From assembly GCA_011009095.1 (NCBI GenBank), contig VTPC01000422.1:94368-158367 (forward strand): a stretch of DNA of 64,000 bases, in the 5' to 3' direction. Below, one piece after another: positions 13,140 to 24,599 of this stretch. Position 1 is the first letter of the stretch, and each line of letters opens with the position of its first letter. The stretch is from Ignelater luminosus (lineage: Eukaryota > Arthropoda > Insecta > Coleoptera > Elateridae). The translations under genes were made by a program, and so were the position numbers. A model generated the notes under the pieces. That model had not been told where the DNA came from. It worked only from the letters and a program-made list of their open reading frames with translations, and made no database searches.

Positions 13140-16100
13140 ATCTTTTGATGCACTGCCCTGAAAAATATGTGCAAAACGAATTATAATATGAATAATAACA
13201 CAGTTGCCATAATTTTGGGTTTATTTTCCACATTTTAGAACATTAAACATTCGATGACCTTCAGTTAATTGTTATTTTATCATGGATAATCTAAAATTTA
13301 CAAAACCTATTTTAAATTACTTTAGCCTTGGTTTACCCATTTTGGTCTTGTGATTCATTATTTAATTAAGGAAGAATAAGGAAATATTTCAAAGCATTTA
13401 CAAAGTATTAAAATTAATTAGGAGAGGAATTTAAAATCACAATAAATAAAACGCTTTAAGTTTAAAATATACCGCTTGTGTTTACAAGTCGTAATGCAGC
13501 CTCGCTTTACTAAAGACTATGATAACAATGCAGGTGAATCTGAACGTGTATGGCATATAATAACATGTTTATAAGATCGTTAGACAGACAGCGGAGATGG
13601 ATACTAGTTTTGACACAATTTTCAACATATTTCCTTAAGAATGAATACCAAACCTTCTTACCCCACTTACTACCTGTAGATGTTACTCAAAACAGTTTGT
13701 TTAAGAGGAATTAATGACGGACATTAAATATCATTATAAGGTTCACGGTTATAGTACAGACATACGTCCGCAATGGAAAAGAGATGTTAGTGAATTTAAA
13801 GCCTCCAGTTACCTGCAAATTATAAAATGCCACTAATATGTTATTATGGTAATAAACATTTAGCATAAAAGTTACCGGACTTAAGATTACATCTACATAA
13901 TACTAACTTATGCCCATGTTTTATTTCATTCACTGAAAGCACACATTATGTGAGGAGATTGCAACTGGATTAAAAATAAAAACAAAATCGGCCTTTATTC
14001 TTTTATTATTTGTAACGTGATAGGCAATATTTACACAAAACTAAAATTGCTATTTCTACACGATGTAGCGTAAGGTATGAATTTCAACGGAACTTCTAGA
14101 AAGAGAAACAAACAAATATTGCATTTCAAATACGTACGCTCTAAAGTTTAAACCAACTTCTAAGGATGCCTTCTGGCTTCAACATCTTGCATGGTGATAT
14201 TCTAAAACAATAAAATTGTATAAACTAAATATAGCTATTTGAATTGCTTCCTAATATTTTTCTAAACTTACAACTGAATCTATGCAAGAAATTCAAATGA
14301 TGAACTCTAGGATCTGTTGTTAGGATAAGACACATTCTTTCATTCTTCTTGGAGCAGAATTCTTACTTACATTTAGTTTATTCGAATCGAGGAATTGTAT
14401 GACGATTTTCTATTTTAAGTCTACATACATAGATATATTCAACCTACGAACTTCTCTTGTTTTTGTTCGCACCAGATGTCATGATATTATATGTAATGGA
14501 AATACCTTCAGTACTACGAAACAGTCACTTCCGCTAAACTCATGGTCTAAGCAGACATTTGTAAAGATTCTTTCAATCTGATATTCAAATGTCATCCCGA
14601 AGGACCACATTGAGTTAGTTGGCTTACATTAATTCTTATGATGTGCAACCACTTTTGCTTCGATTGGAGTTTTTTCTATTTTCACAGCATAGATTTAAGT
14701 ACTACGTGCTATACGTTCAGAAATTAGAAGAAAACCCAGACCTTTTTTTCAGAAAATGCTTCTTACGAGTTTTAGTAATAGCTCCGTACTATTCATTAAA
14801 GCTTATATTTGAGCTAAATTTGAATAAACTGATTCTGTCCAGAGTGGTATTGCTGATTTGGAGGGCCGTTTTGTTTACCAGAATTCTCTTCAATAAAGCC
14901 TAATACATCTTTGGAATGGCTCGCAGCGACTACCAATAAAATTAATGGCGACTACAAGCTCTTTACTGTCAACTGAGTTTCCTTACAGTAATATGATGCT
15001 TTGTATTGTTACTTATTTAGCAAAAAGCAATATTAATGTTAGGGTATATAATCATAAATCTGAATTTCAGTTTTAATGTATTATTAAAAAAGAAGGTAAA
15101 TAAAGGTTTTTGTCTCTACTAGGATAACTCGTCAAGGTCATCGTACTTGCGTAAATAATTGAAAACTGTGTTTAATGCCTCTATAACCACTAATAAAAGA
15201 TAATTAAAATACACAAGGGTATACGGCGTGGTTCACGTCCGACTTATTAATGAGTTTCTAGCACACAGTGTTTATGAGAATTCAAATTCTAAAAAGGAAT
15301 AAATCGTATAATGTAACATAGAATGCATAATTTATGTTAATCCTTAAATTTGTAATTGTCTTATCTTCTTAGAGACTGTTAGACAATTGTATTCTTCCAT
15401 AAACCTGCTTTGTTGTTGCCGATGCAATCTGTCAAACGTAATTTTAGTTACATCAAGCATCAAGCTTTGGTCTAGTCAAATTGGTATCGAACTACGTTGC
15501 GTTGCAAATAAACCAACTTTCTCCTGTCATATAAGAATGACCTTTCTTTTGAATTAAAAAATTATTTGCTTCTAGTACAAATAAACAGCCCACATTGAGT
15601 GCGAAAAGTATCTTGTAGGTCGATTTCATTAATATTATTATAAATAAATAATACATTTTATTTTAATTTATCAGAAGTTGTAGATTGTAGAACTCTTATC
15701 TAACTTTACATTTTGCAATGTAATGGGCATGTATTGTTAGTAGATTTAAAATTTTAGATTCCAGAAGGACCTGCAGCATTTCAAACATAATGTTAGTGTT
15801 CTTTTACTCATCATGTCACACAAGAAAAATCAAACACATGACCACTGACTATTAACATTCTCGCATGATTTTGAATTTGAATTTCACAAAACGCTCTAGA
15901 ACAAAACGAATCTCGCAATCTTTTCAGATATGTTTAGTTAGTACGTAAGTAAATGGAATCAAGTAAACATTCAAAACTTTCTATTCTCAAATGTTGTTAC
16001 AATTTGCTAGAATAATCTAGTAATTCCAAATATTCTATATCACCATTTATAAAAGAGCTTAAGTGGGGCTCCGTTAAGGCTGGAAGATATTCACTGTCAA

Positions 16101-17079
16101 TTCATAACAATTATCCCAAGAAATTTGTTATACTTAATGTTTTTATACCTTCAAATGATGCAGGTCACGTTTACGTTACGTTACGAATTATAATTCAAAA
16201 AGAAGTGTAACATTTGATAGATGACGCTTAATTACAGGGTATGACAATTTTTCTAATACTATTACAGCATACACAACGCAGTCGTAATCGTTAATTTAAC
16301 TTTTACCTATCTTTAACAAAAGAAAAACAGAGAGTAATTCAGCTATTATGGAATAAATTGCAATTACTTTATTGCCATATATGTGTTAATTCTCAAAATT
16401 CAAAATCATCCATTAAAAATGGAGAGAGAAAATGTCTTATGACATAAAGCATAATTCAATATTTTTTATTGCACTTATGACAATTGAATATTTGTTTTTA
16501 GCCAGCATTAAATAAACTACTAATTCCTTTTTAGAGAAAAAGATATTTTTGGCGTGCCAAGCACCAGTTATACTCTTTAAAAAACGATTTTACTGTTGTA
16601 AATAAAACATAAAAAACTGCGAAACTGAAGTGGAAAAAACAGTTCTCAAATTTTTCATTGCAAAGGCTTGCCCACAGTGACGCAAAAATAGCACACAGAT
16701 ACCCTTTGCATTTAAGATTCGTTTTTCAAAATGGTGTCCTGTCGTCATCTTGAAATTTGAAAGAAGAATTTTTTGCTAATAATGTTTTTAAGAAAAAAAT
16801 GAAAATAACGCTGCAAATTTATGTGCTACTTTATTTATACACACTGTATACAATAGTGTATTTATATATAATTCTGCATTAATCATGGTAATAATAATGT
16901 TAATTACTCATTCTTAACTGGTTTATAATTTGCAATATTTTATTTAACGTCAGATTATCCAAAACGTTAGTAACAGGTTGGTTTGCAACTTCTTGTGCAC
17001 CCGCAACAGCAGATATCACATCATTCTGCATCAGACAAATGTTATGTAACAACACGCAATTACAGATTCTGGTATTTTT
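13140..17079. other. AT-rich spacer, no gene seen
   Basis: No frame stays open with a recognisable motif. Short open frames at 14399-14581 and 14619-14903 look random. The right part (about 16.5-17.0 kb) may include the flank of the neighbouring Harbinger remnant, but no terminal repeat was identified. Confidence 0.5.
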
Positions 17080-17500
17080 AATATATTAGTTAATGTGGTA
17101 AACAATCCAACAATATTTTACATCGGGCTTTTAATAATCCAAATGTTTTTTCGATTTCCACTCGAGAAGATGATAAGCAATGATTAAAATTCTGTTGCCT
17201 TTTACTTAAACACCCATTATCTCCGAAGCGTACCATTACATTTCTGTACACCATCTCCAGTTATAAGTATGTGAATCATTTGGAAAATATTCCGGTCTTT
17301 CAAGAAAGTTGACTACAGGTAAATTTTTTGATATTCTAGCATCATGGACTGATCCTGGATGTCAAATGATAACTTTTACAGTTTATGCATGATTGTGAAT
17401 CTTCTTTTAGAGCTCGAATTTTAATGTGACAACCATCAATAGCTCCTATTGTTTCTGGGAATCCACATTAGGGCGATGACTTTTATACAACCTCGTTTAC
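17080..17500 (-). pseudogene. PIF/Harbinger transposase (nuclease) remnant
   Basis: Minus-strand frames give consecutive Harbinger nuclease signatures. GFPETIGAIDGCHIKIRAL (about 17400-17465) carries the first catalytic Asp in the family's GAIDG-H-I motif. HILITGDGV (about 17245-17270) fits the second Asp block. RQQNFNHCLSSSRVEIEKTF with GLLKAR (about 17100-17200) is the carboxyl region containing the expected Glu (R-V-x-x-E/K-x-F-G-x-L-K). At least two frameshifts separate the blocks and the amino part is missing. No Myb/SANT-type partner gene, which usually accompanies these elements, is visible. It lies next to the hAT-like pseudogene on the same strand, but the two are different families. 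Confidence 0.85.
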
Positions 17501-18190
17501 CTGAATCACAATTTGATGAGCTTTCATTAAAGATTAGGTAAAATCTTATTTTCAAGGTGATTTGATAAAAAAACCTCACGCACAATATAATTTGAAAAAT
17601 TTTATTTATCGGCTTTTTTGTCCATTTTTGAAGTCACTGTAAGCAGATACAAAATTAAACACAAGCTTTAGAGTCACATATATACAACATTATATAGGAT
17701 CATCAAACACAAAAGGAAGTCAATTATTTACAATCATGTCATTGAACAGGATGAATCTCAGTGGGAGATTGTCCTTGTTGCGGCAGGATCGTGCAAGTCT
17801 TGTATAACTTTGATCGCACGCTCACAGCATTGGTTGCTTCGGGGAATGTTGAATAGAGATTCATCTGTTTTGCAGTGGGTTTTCAAGCATTTGAGACCTG
17901 TTGGGTAGTTATTCAAAGCTGCAAATAGTTTATCAAAATCTTCAGCGCGGAACAATTTACTGCTGAACCAATGAGTAAGAAATGAATGAACAGATCTTAA
18001 GCAGCCTGTTCCGGGTTTCAGGCATCAGAATAAATGCAAGAAGGGCTAGAATGGCACGACAGTTTCAGCGTGCATTGCTGATGTTTGGGATCTGCTGAAA
18101 CTTCACGAAGGGGATCTTATTCCTCTCAGTGAAGTGACGGAAGACACGAGTGAGGTGGTAGAGAAACTTCATGTTGTCTCTCCGGCAGCC

Positions 18191-18204
18191 TGTTTCCTTG
18201 ATCT
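18191..18204. repeat. Left copy of 14-bp target-site duplication
   Basis: TGTTTCCTTGATCT is identical to 19288-19301 and bounds the GC-rich insertion. Confidence 0.8.
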
Positions 18205-19287
18205 GAAAAAAAGCAGTCAATGTAATTTACCGCCGTAGGCGGCTGGCTCCTTAGAGGACTTAACCTCTCTTAAGCCTGGAAAATGAGGAATGTTGGTGGA
18301 TAGGAGAGTCGACGGAGCGGTGCGTCGGAAAAGGAAGTTGGTGGTAGTCGTTGTCATGTCATGTCACGTACCAAGCAGTCCGCAAGCCCGTCCACGGGGT
18401 GATGGTTGGTGGCGACGGTGGAGTAGGCCGGAAGCAGGTCCTCCATGATCCCCGCCGGTGATGATGGCGATGGCCCAGGTTGGTTGGGATGCCCAAGGAC
18501 GGCCAGCGAGCCGTCACACAGAGACGACGAGGAGTTCGACGCGACGGTTCTTTTCAGAACGGTGTTGGAATTGTGTAATGAGAAGTGTGAGAGTGTGTAT
18601 ATGTTAGTGTAGTGGTGTGTAGGTGTCTAGGTGTGTATAGTGTGCCGTGGAAGTGCAAAACTGTTCCGGCATTTGCCTTAACCACTGGGGAAACCACGGA
18701 AACCCAGTGAGAACAGTGTGGAGTGGGTGTGGTGGAGCGGGAATTATTGGCGGGAAATTATGGCGGGAAAGGATTTGGCGGGAAGAGTAGCGGATTGGCG
18801 AAGAATTTCCGGGCGCAGTGGTGATGATACCTCGAGGAGCCTCAGGCTCGAGGATTTGGAAAGGAAAGGATTTGGTGATCACGGCCCGGTAGCTACCCGG
18901 GCCGATCGGATGAGGCTGCGATGTTTGGATGGAGTTGGCCGGGCCTACGCACCCCTACGCAGGCACCGGTTGGTGGTGGAGCGGCCGTTGATCCATCTAC
19001 TGCATCTAGGGTTGGTAGGATTCGTGGCGGTCGCGGTCCTCTGGCTCCCCAATTCCTGAAGACCGACGGTCGGTGGGATGATGCAGCAGTGCGACCTCAA
19101 GTCACTCCGTTGGCGGTGGAAGTTGGACCAGGCCTGTGCCCCCCATACACAGACTCTGGAGGGTGGGATGGCGGTAGCCCCCCGACTACTGCGTTGGTGG
19201 TTGAGCCCGTACTCTTCGTCGCCGATGCGCCACGCTCTCGCTGGAGACCGGGTCGACTGCCTCGCTTCGCACTCGAAGCCGGAATGA
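18205..19287. mobile_element. GC-rich insertion with 14-bp target duplication
   Basis: This 1,083-bp block is far richer in G and C than the window. It sits inside the hAT-like pseudogene between two copies of TGTTTCCTTGATCT (18191-18204 and 19288-19301). Removing it and one copy restores the interrupted frame. A 14-bp duplication without terminal inverted repeats suggests target-primed retrotransposition of a truncated LINE or SINE-like element. The left edge carries GAAAAAAAG on the plus strand. A segment near 18660-18710 (GCATTTGCCTTAACC, then GGGAAACCACGGAAACC) resembles a motif I recall from abundant insect repeats. The open frames inside (for example 18718-19059 and 18921-19298) show no protein motif and probably reflect GC content. 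Confidence 0.75.
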
Positions 19288-19301
19288 TGTTTCCTTGATC
19301 T
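19288..19301. repeat. Right copy of 14-bp target-site duplication
   Basis: TGTTTCCTTGATCT is identical to 18191-18204. On the minus strand it encodes part of the interrupted pseudogene (E-I-K-E-T). Confidence 0.8.
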
Positions 19302-20581
19302 CGGTTTTACCGTTGCTAAAGGTTGCTTTCAATTTATCGTAGTTGCTCAACAAATCCTGCACAAAGAAGTACTCGATGTTTGGTGATTTAGTCGACCCAT
19401 AGAATTCATAGTCCATGACAACGCGAATCCAGCACATGGTGCTGGCAACTGATGAACTTGGATTTGTGTTGACCTTTCTCTTCGAACATTTGCTGCAGCC
19501 GAACAACAACGCCTGTCTTCCTGCCAGTATTCACCCTTGTTGTGTCGGCAACAATCATCACAATTGATCCCTACAGGTTGATCTCCTCTAACACATCCTG
19601 GAGTCTTTCTGCGATTGTTTGAGCTTTCCCATCTTTGAATGTGAGCGCAGTCAACCTAATTTCTTTTGCTTCATTCTTGAGGACCACGACCTGATATTCA
19701 ATGTTCTCAATGTGTTTGTCGTCAAAGTGTATGCTCCACTTCTTCAGATGAAGCGTGCTCATCAAGTACTTTTTCACCTGAGCAGCTCTCGTGTAGATAG
19801 CCTTGTGGATTGCTGACTGACATGGGGTTGGGATTTCAATGCCGTCATCAGAAAGCTGGCGGCACACCTTTGCTGCTCGGTGGGACGACAGCTTTGAGCT
19901 TGTAACAAAGCGTTTTGCAATGCCTGTTGGATTATGCTTCCTTGTACTCGTTGATGCTGCATTCTCATCCTCCCAAGGACTGTCTTCACTGTTGTTGAAT
20001 GAGTCCGTGCTACTTTCGGAACAATCTGGTGGCGCTAAGCTGGTCAGTGTGGACACAGTCGCTTCCATTGCCTTCTTTCGCTTTGATGGGTAGATGGTTT
20101 TGGCACTAGCAGGTTTGACAGTGGAATAACCAACGTGACCTTTGCTCTCAATTTGTATTTTGTAGAGGTTCTTATCATCTTTGCACATCCATTCGCCTTT
20201 CACTTTGGTTACGTCAAACAGTTTATTCAATGGATCAAATTTTTGTTTCTTTCTGCAGCGCCAATATTTTTTCAGAAGGTTTGCTAGTTTTGTACAAATG
20301 GCTTGATCAGGTACACGCGGGAAGTTCAATGTTTTCCTCCATACGGCTTTAAGCTCTACAGCAATTAGACCGATCCTTTGTGTTCGTTCTTTGGCGGTAG
20401 ATTTAAGAAGTTTGAAGCGTCCAGTGACGTGCTTTTTCAGGGGCATGCGAGTCCGTTCAATCAAGGGTGCTTCATAAATTGCTACTTTGCCTCTTTTTGA
20501 TGGCGCTTGAAACTGCACTAAGCTCTTTGTCCAGGTTTCGTCGTTCTTTTCTGTGCTAGAAGAGCTCTTCCTGAACGGCAT

Positions 20582-22385
20582 GTTGTCTTTTACTCAACAA
20601 CTGAAATATAAAAGGCCTTAACGGACATATTAAATACATAACAAATTAAAGAAACTGTTATTGAGTTTTAATATATTTTATTTAAAAACAAGCAAATACC
20701 AATTATAGAAAATTATAATAAAATATTATATACTACTAATAAAATATTTTATACTTATTGCTCAATTATAATTACCGAGAGAGTTAAATGCAGCTCATCA
20801 AATAACACAAGGATCTCTTTATAATAAACTAAACACTGAAGAATGGGCAATAGTTATAATAAGGCAATAATAGTTTTGACACCACATTAAGCTAGTTTAA
20901 ATTCAACTACTCGCTTTGAACACTTTGCTTATATACCAGTTTATACCACACTGCGAAACAGCTCAAGAAAATTTTAGAACTCTACAGAAGCTTCCCGAGT
21001 AATTACGTCAGCGGGCAAAATTCTATACTATTCTCTGGTACATAAATTATTGCACAAGTCGGTCTAATGACTTATATTATATAATAAATATCGTGAATAC
21101 AATTAAATAAAATGCTAAAATGGCCTACATAACATTTCAAAGTGATTTGTGTGTGACATTTTTCAATATTTCAATGGAATAAACGTCATTTTAGTCATTA
21201 AGAGGCAAAAGTTCATTCACTCGTCCTACAGGAAATAATTTTTAAGAAAAAAAATCAAAAAGTCATCACCCTAATCCACATACTTTTTCGAACCTTTCCA
21301 TAGCGGTTATTGCACTTTGACCATTTGGATACTAAACCTTGGAGTAATACCATTAACCTATGTTACCTTCCGTACAGCACGATATACGTCGTATTTCTTG
21401 ACGGATTCTTGGTTTAAATTTTCTAAATTCACTGGCCCTATATCTCCAGAAGTTATTGACAATATTTACAGAGAATTTATTTGTCGTCTTGGCTAATGTC
21501 AGTTTGCCAACGGTGCACAATTTGAATTTTAAAAATAAAAATCGACCGGTCAGAGCGTTTTTCCTAAAAGTTCGTTCCTGAATTTTTAAAGAATTCATGC
21601 ACACTTTACAAAAGCACTGTATGTATTGATCTGCAATAATACATAGTTACTATTATTTTGAAGATTTAATGGACGATCATTTGTACAAACCTGTATGACT
21701 CAGGTATGGTCATAAACCATAGCGCAATTAATAACTGTTTTTCCGTTTTTTAGAAAACAACGACAATAAGAATAACCAAGTAACTGCATGTTTTGTCAAC
21801 TTTCAAGTACTTTGACTGGTGTAATAAAAGTAAAGCGTACTTTATGTTTCCTTCCTCCAATATAGTTTTGTAGTAGTTAATGATGGTCCAATTAAACTTA
21901 AGATACTTTTAAAAATCTCTGTAAAATATTAATTTTAACATACATACATATTTAGATGCTTAACACCAAAATTGTTAAGCTTGGTATTTACCGAAAATAT
22001 TCTTCAAAATATTTTCTATAATAACCAGGTATAACTCGCTGTACAAAATCTGCGAATTCGATGGCGTACAGTTGCACTTATCACTGTTGCAATCATATAA
22101 TCATAAACATAATGACACATTAAGACACCAAGCGGACCAAGCGCTACGAATTTGGAACGCAACCTTAAGTTACTAAAATTATTTCAGTTTATTAGTTTTA
22201 TAGCTCAGTACAATTAAGCAAATATGACGAAAATAGTAACTGAAAAACGAGGAAAGAAATACCTAAATGATTTGTGTCCTGCACCATTTTCAAAAGGATG
22301 TACGAAATTACTAGACTGTTCAACATATTTGATCCAGAAAAATCGGGGTCTTATCTACACACAGTAGTTAATTTCTATTTTGTAG
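20582..22385. other. AT-rich spacer, no gene seen
   Basis: No recognised motif. An 83-codon minus-strand frame (21353-21604) has no family resemblance that I can see. The terminal repeats of the neighbouring hAT-like element should lie here but were not identified. Confidence 0.5.
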
Positions 22386-22814
22386 GTAGGAGAAAGTATT
22401 ATTTGGAGAATAATTAAAACAAGACCAGACGGAACGACTACAACAGTAACAGGTAGACGAGATAAAACAAATTTTTGGAATTACAGTTTTAAAGAAGACT
22501 TACAGCGACTTTATGGAAATACAACGAATGGAATGAATGCTTTGCATTAAAGAAATTATTTACTGACGCAATAGAAAATCTAGAATATTCCGGTTTACAA
22601 TGTACTTACTTATATTATTTCGATTCTTGAAGTGTATGGGATTTAAATACAAAAGAGGAATGGGAGAAAGATTTTATGCGAACAGAAGCACGTCCTATGG
22701 GCGAAACTAGATTTTTGTAGGAAATATTGCAACTAGAGAATTCTGAAGAAGATTATGCTTTTGCATACTTCGGCGAAACTTGGCTCGATCAAAATGCATT
22801 CGCCTTTCGTAGAA
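22386..22814 (+). pseudogene. IS630/mariner-like transposase, amino half
   Basis: Plus-strand frames give VGESIIWRIIK (22386 on), a helix-turn-helix-like start, then KTNFWNYSFKEDLQRLYG and ALKKLFTDAIENLEYSG. LKCMGFKYKRG follows, and then the first catalytic block YFGETWLDQN (about 22770-22800). Arthropod members of this group have Y-x-D-E-T-W at this place, so the catalytic Asp has become Gly. Stops and frameshifts occur between the blocks. The sequence stops exactly at the TA where the pogo-type element is inserted and resumes at 24600, so this is the older host of the nested pair. Confidence 0.72.
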
Positions 22815-22996
22815 TAAAGTCAGGAGAGTTGGACCACCTTTTGAAAAACTGAACATAAACTCTTTATTTTACAACATACAATTTTCGAAAAATAATAAGC
22901 ACGTAATTAAACTCTTGTACTACAAACTAAAACTAATATTTGAGATATAAGATTACACAGTAAAATGTAAAAACAAAAATATTTTATTGTAACAAT

Positions 22997-23005
22997 GGTC
23001 CAACT
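22997..23005. repeat. Subterminal copy of the pogo end motif
   Basis: GGTCCAACT is the complement of the AGTTGGACC in the left terminal repeat and equals 24579-24587 at the right end. It may be an extra transposase-binding site. Confidence 0.5.
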
Positions 23006-23103
23006 ATCCTCTGCATTGGAGGAGAGTCAGATCACCTTCAGTAGGAGAGACGAACAACAGAATGTTACTTCTTTTTCTTTGTGATCGTAGTTCCACAGGG
23101 GTG

Positions 23104-24198
23104 TCAGAGGGATTCGTAGTTTGTACATTCTTCATGCAGCCATTGTTTGCACAAAATACACTGAATCCAGTCGTCTTTCTTATTCGTTTTTCGGACATTT
23201 TCGCGGCATCCAACACATTCATTCTCATAATCGCTAAGTCATTCTTCTTCTTCTTCTTTTTCGGAATTATCCAAAACCACTTTTTAAGATTCTGACGAAG
23301 AGGAGGCCTTCTGCTTTTTAGACGGCTGTCTTCTCTTATTGTTCTGCCTCTTAGTTTTTGGTTGCTTGGTGATGCATTAATCTAAAGACAGAACACCTGA
23401 TATTTGTCGGCGAGCTCTCTTCACAGCGAGAGTAATACGTAACAGGCACTGGTGAAACTAAATCTAGCGCTTTTCCTGGGCTAATGTCAAGCACCGATTT
23501 TTCTGGTGTCCTATTCTGTGCAATCTGCTCTCCAGATGGGCCTGGTTGCGATGAATCTGCCCGTTGCTCAAGTGGTTGTTGTTCAGTGTCTGGTTCAATG
23601 AGCTTGGTCGGATCTTGCACTAAGAACGCACGGTCTGGAATTGCACTTGGATTGAAGGGCATTATTCCGGTCCCTTTAAAGCCTGACTGCACATTTTGAA
23701 CGGTTGCAGATCTGCCCCATGCATCGTCCAACAGCCTTCCAAAATGTAACCTATTCAACTTCTGATTTGCCTGATTTTTTATGAAGTACCTACATGCATT
23801 ATAATAATGCCGTTTGAGAGATTTAAAGAAACTTCTGTCTAAGGGTTGTAGAAAGTGCTTCGTATGCGGAGGCAAACAGAAAAGTATTATTTCATGTTCT
23901 TCTGCGAATTGAAGGGTCTAGCTATCTGTAGTATGAGATGAGTGTCCATCTAGTATTAACAACACAATCCCGGCGATTTTGCACTTAGTATTGAATCTGG
24001 GCTCAGTCTATTACATTTTTCGATGTTGTTGCTTTCTATTCTACATTTCAGTGTGGTTTTGGGTATATTGAAGCTTTTAGCCGCTTTATTTACACCCATG
24101 ATGCCTGATTTAACTTCGTTTATTGCTGACTGCAAATCAGTTGACGTCCAGAGACCTCTTGGTTTTGCATTCGCCTTGCGAATGTAAGTGTTCGGCAT
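23104..24198 (-). pseudogene. pogo-type transposase, broken
   Basis: The likely start is ATG at 24198 (MPNTYIRK), which fits the family better than an upstream in-frame ATG at 24234. Residues to about 60 form the Psq-like helix-turn-helix, with KAAKSFNIPKTTLKCRIES. After this, an internal deletion joins directly to VLLILDGHSSHT (about 23925-23960), the second Asp block. The third follows at CLPPHTKHFLQPLDRSFF (about 23830-23885). The CENP-B-type second DNA-binding part and the first Asp block are absent. The tail runs to 23351, then a frameshift and stops lead to a further frame. That frame encodes ECVGC and DDWIQCILCKQWLHEEC (23104-23227), a PHD-like cysteine/histidine finger seen at the end of many insect pogo transposases. 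The gene cannot make an active enzyme. Confidence 0.85.
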
Positions 24199-24243
24199 TT
24201 TCTGAAACGTTGAAACATAGGTCCATCTCTCCATTATATAGCT

Positions 24244-24279
24244 GGTCCATCTATCCTTTTATGAGAGGATAGACGGACC
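24244..24279. repeat. Subterminal palindrome related to the pogo ends
   Basis: GGTCCATCTATCCT (24244-24257) and AGGATAGACGGACC (24266-24279) form an inverted repeat with one mismatch. Both resemble GGTCCAACTATCCT at 22997. The palindrome lies just upstream of the transposase start, so it could serve in transposase binding or self-regulation; this is inference. Confidence 0.5.
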
Positions 24280-24599
24280 ACCACATCGCGCCCAAACAAC
24301 GCATTCGAATGGCAGCAATTGAGGTTAGAGACAAAGGCCAACATTCAATCAGCTGCATTACATATAAATTTTACATTTAAACTTACCACACGTTCAGTAA
24401 ACTGCAGCACAAATCACCTTACACAAATTCTTCATACGACCTAAACCGATAATATGCAGTAATTTATTTAAAACAATTCACACGCGGAAACTACGATAAC
24501 CCTGAAATTAACACGCGCTAAAAATCTGAATTGTGGCTATATCATGAAAGTTATTGCTAGTAGCCCGTCTCTCCTACTGGTCCAACTCTTCTGACTTTA

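Larger units (their letters stand above)
17758..20581 (-). pseudogene. hAT-like transposase-type gene, broken and interrupted
   Basis: A 336-codon frame opens with ATG at 20581 and ends in TAG at 19571. Beyond that stop the same frame continues with VADTTRVNTG (about 19530) and ISCQHHVLD (about 19430), so the stop looks like a Trp codon mutated to TAG. DTT-x-x-NTG and the C-x-H-H motif resemble the RNase H-fold core of hAT-type transposases. A frameshift near 19420 moves the reading to a frame ending at IKET (about 19302). There the gene is split by a GC-rich insertion. After the insertion it resumes with FLYHLTRVFRHF, IPNISNAR, a Trp-to-TGA stop, then ILALLAFILMPETR (about 18030-18080). It finishes with NIPRSNQCCERAIKVIQDL (about 17795-17860). 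The amino part is rich in basic and Ser/Thr residues. I recognise the pattern as a transposon-derived family repeated in arthropod genomes; the hAT assignment is tentative. Confidence 0.7.
22817..24597 (-). mobile_element. pogo-type DNA transposon, internally deleted
   Basis: The 1,781-bp element has 20-nt terminal inverted repeats AAGTCAGRAGAGTTGGACCA (22817-22836 and the complement of 24578-24597) with one mismatch. It is flanked by TA on both sides (22815-22816 and 24598-24599). It encodes a minus-strand pogo/Tigger-class transposase with a Psq-type helix-turn-helix, part of the DDE domain and a zinc finger. The region that should carry the first catalytic Asp is missing, so it is non-autonomous. 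It is inserted in an IS630/mariner-like transposase pseudogene. Motifs resembling the ends recur inside the element. Confidence 0.9.

Noticed and set aside
18718..19298. Open frames inside the GC-rich insertion as genes
   Set aside because: Several overlapping frames are open on both strands at once, as expected from GC richness, and none has a protein motif.
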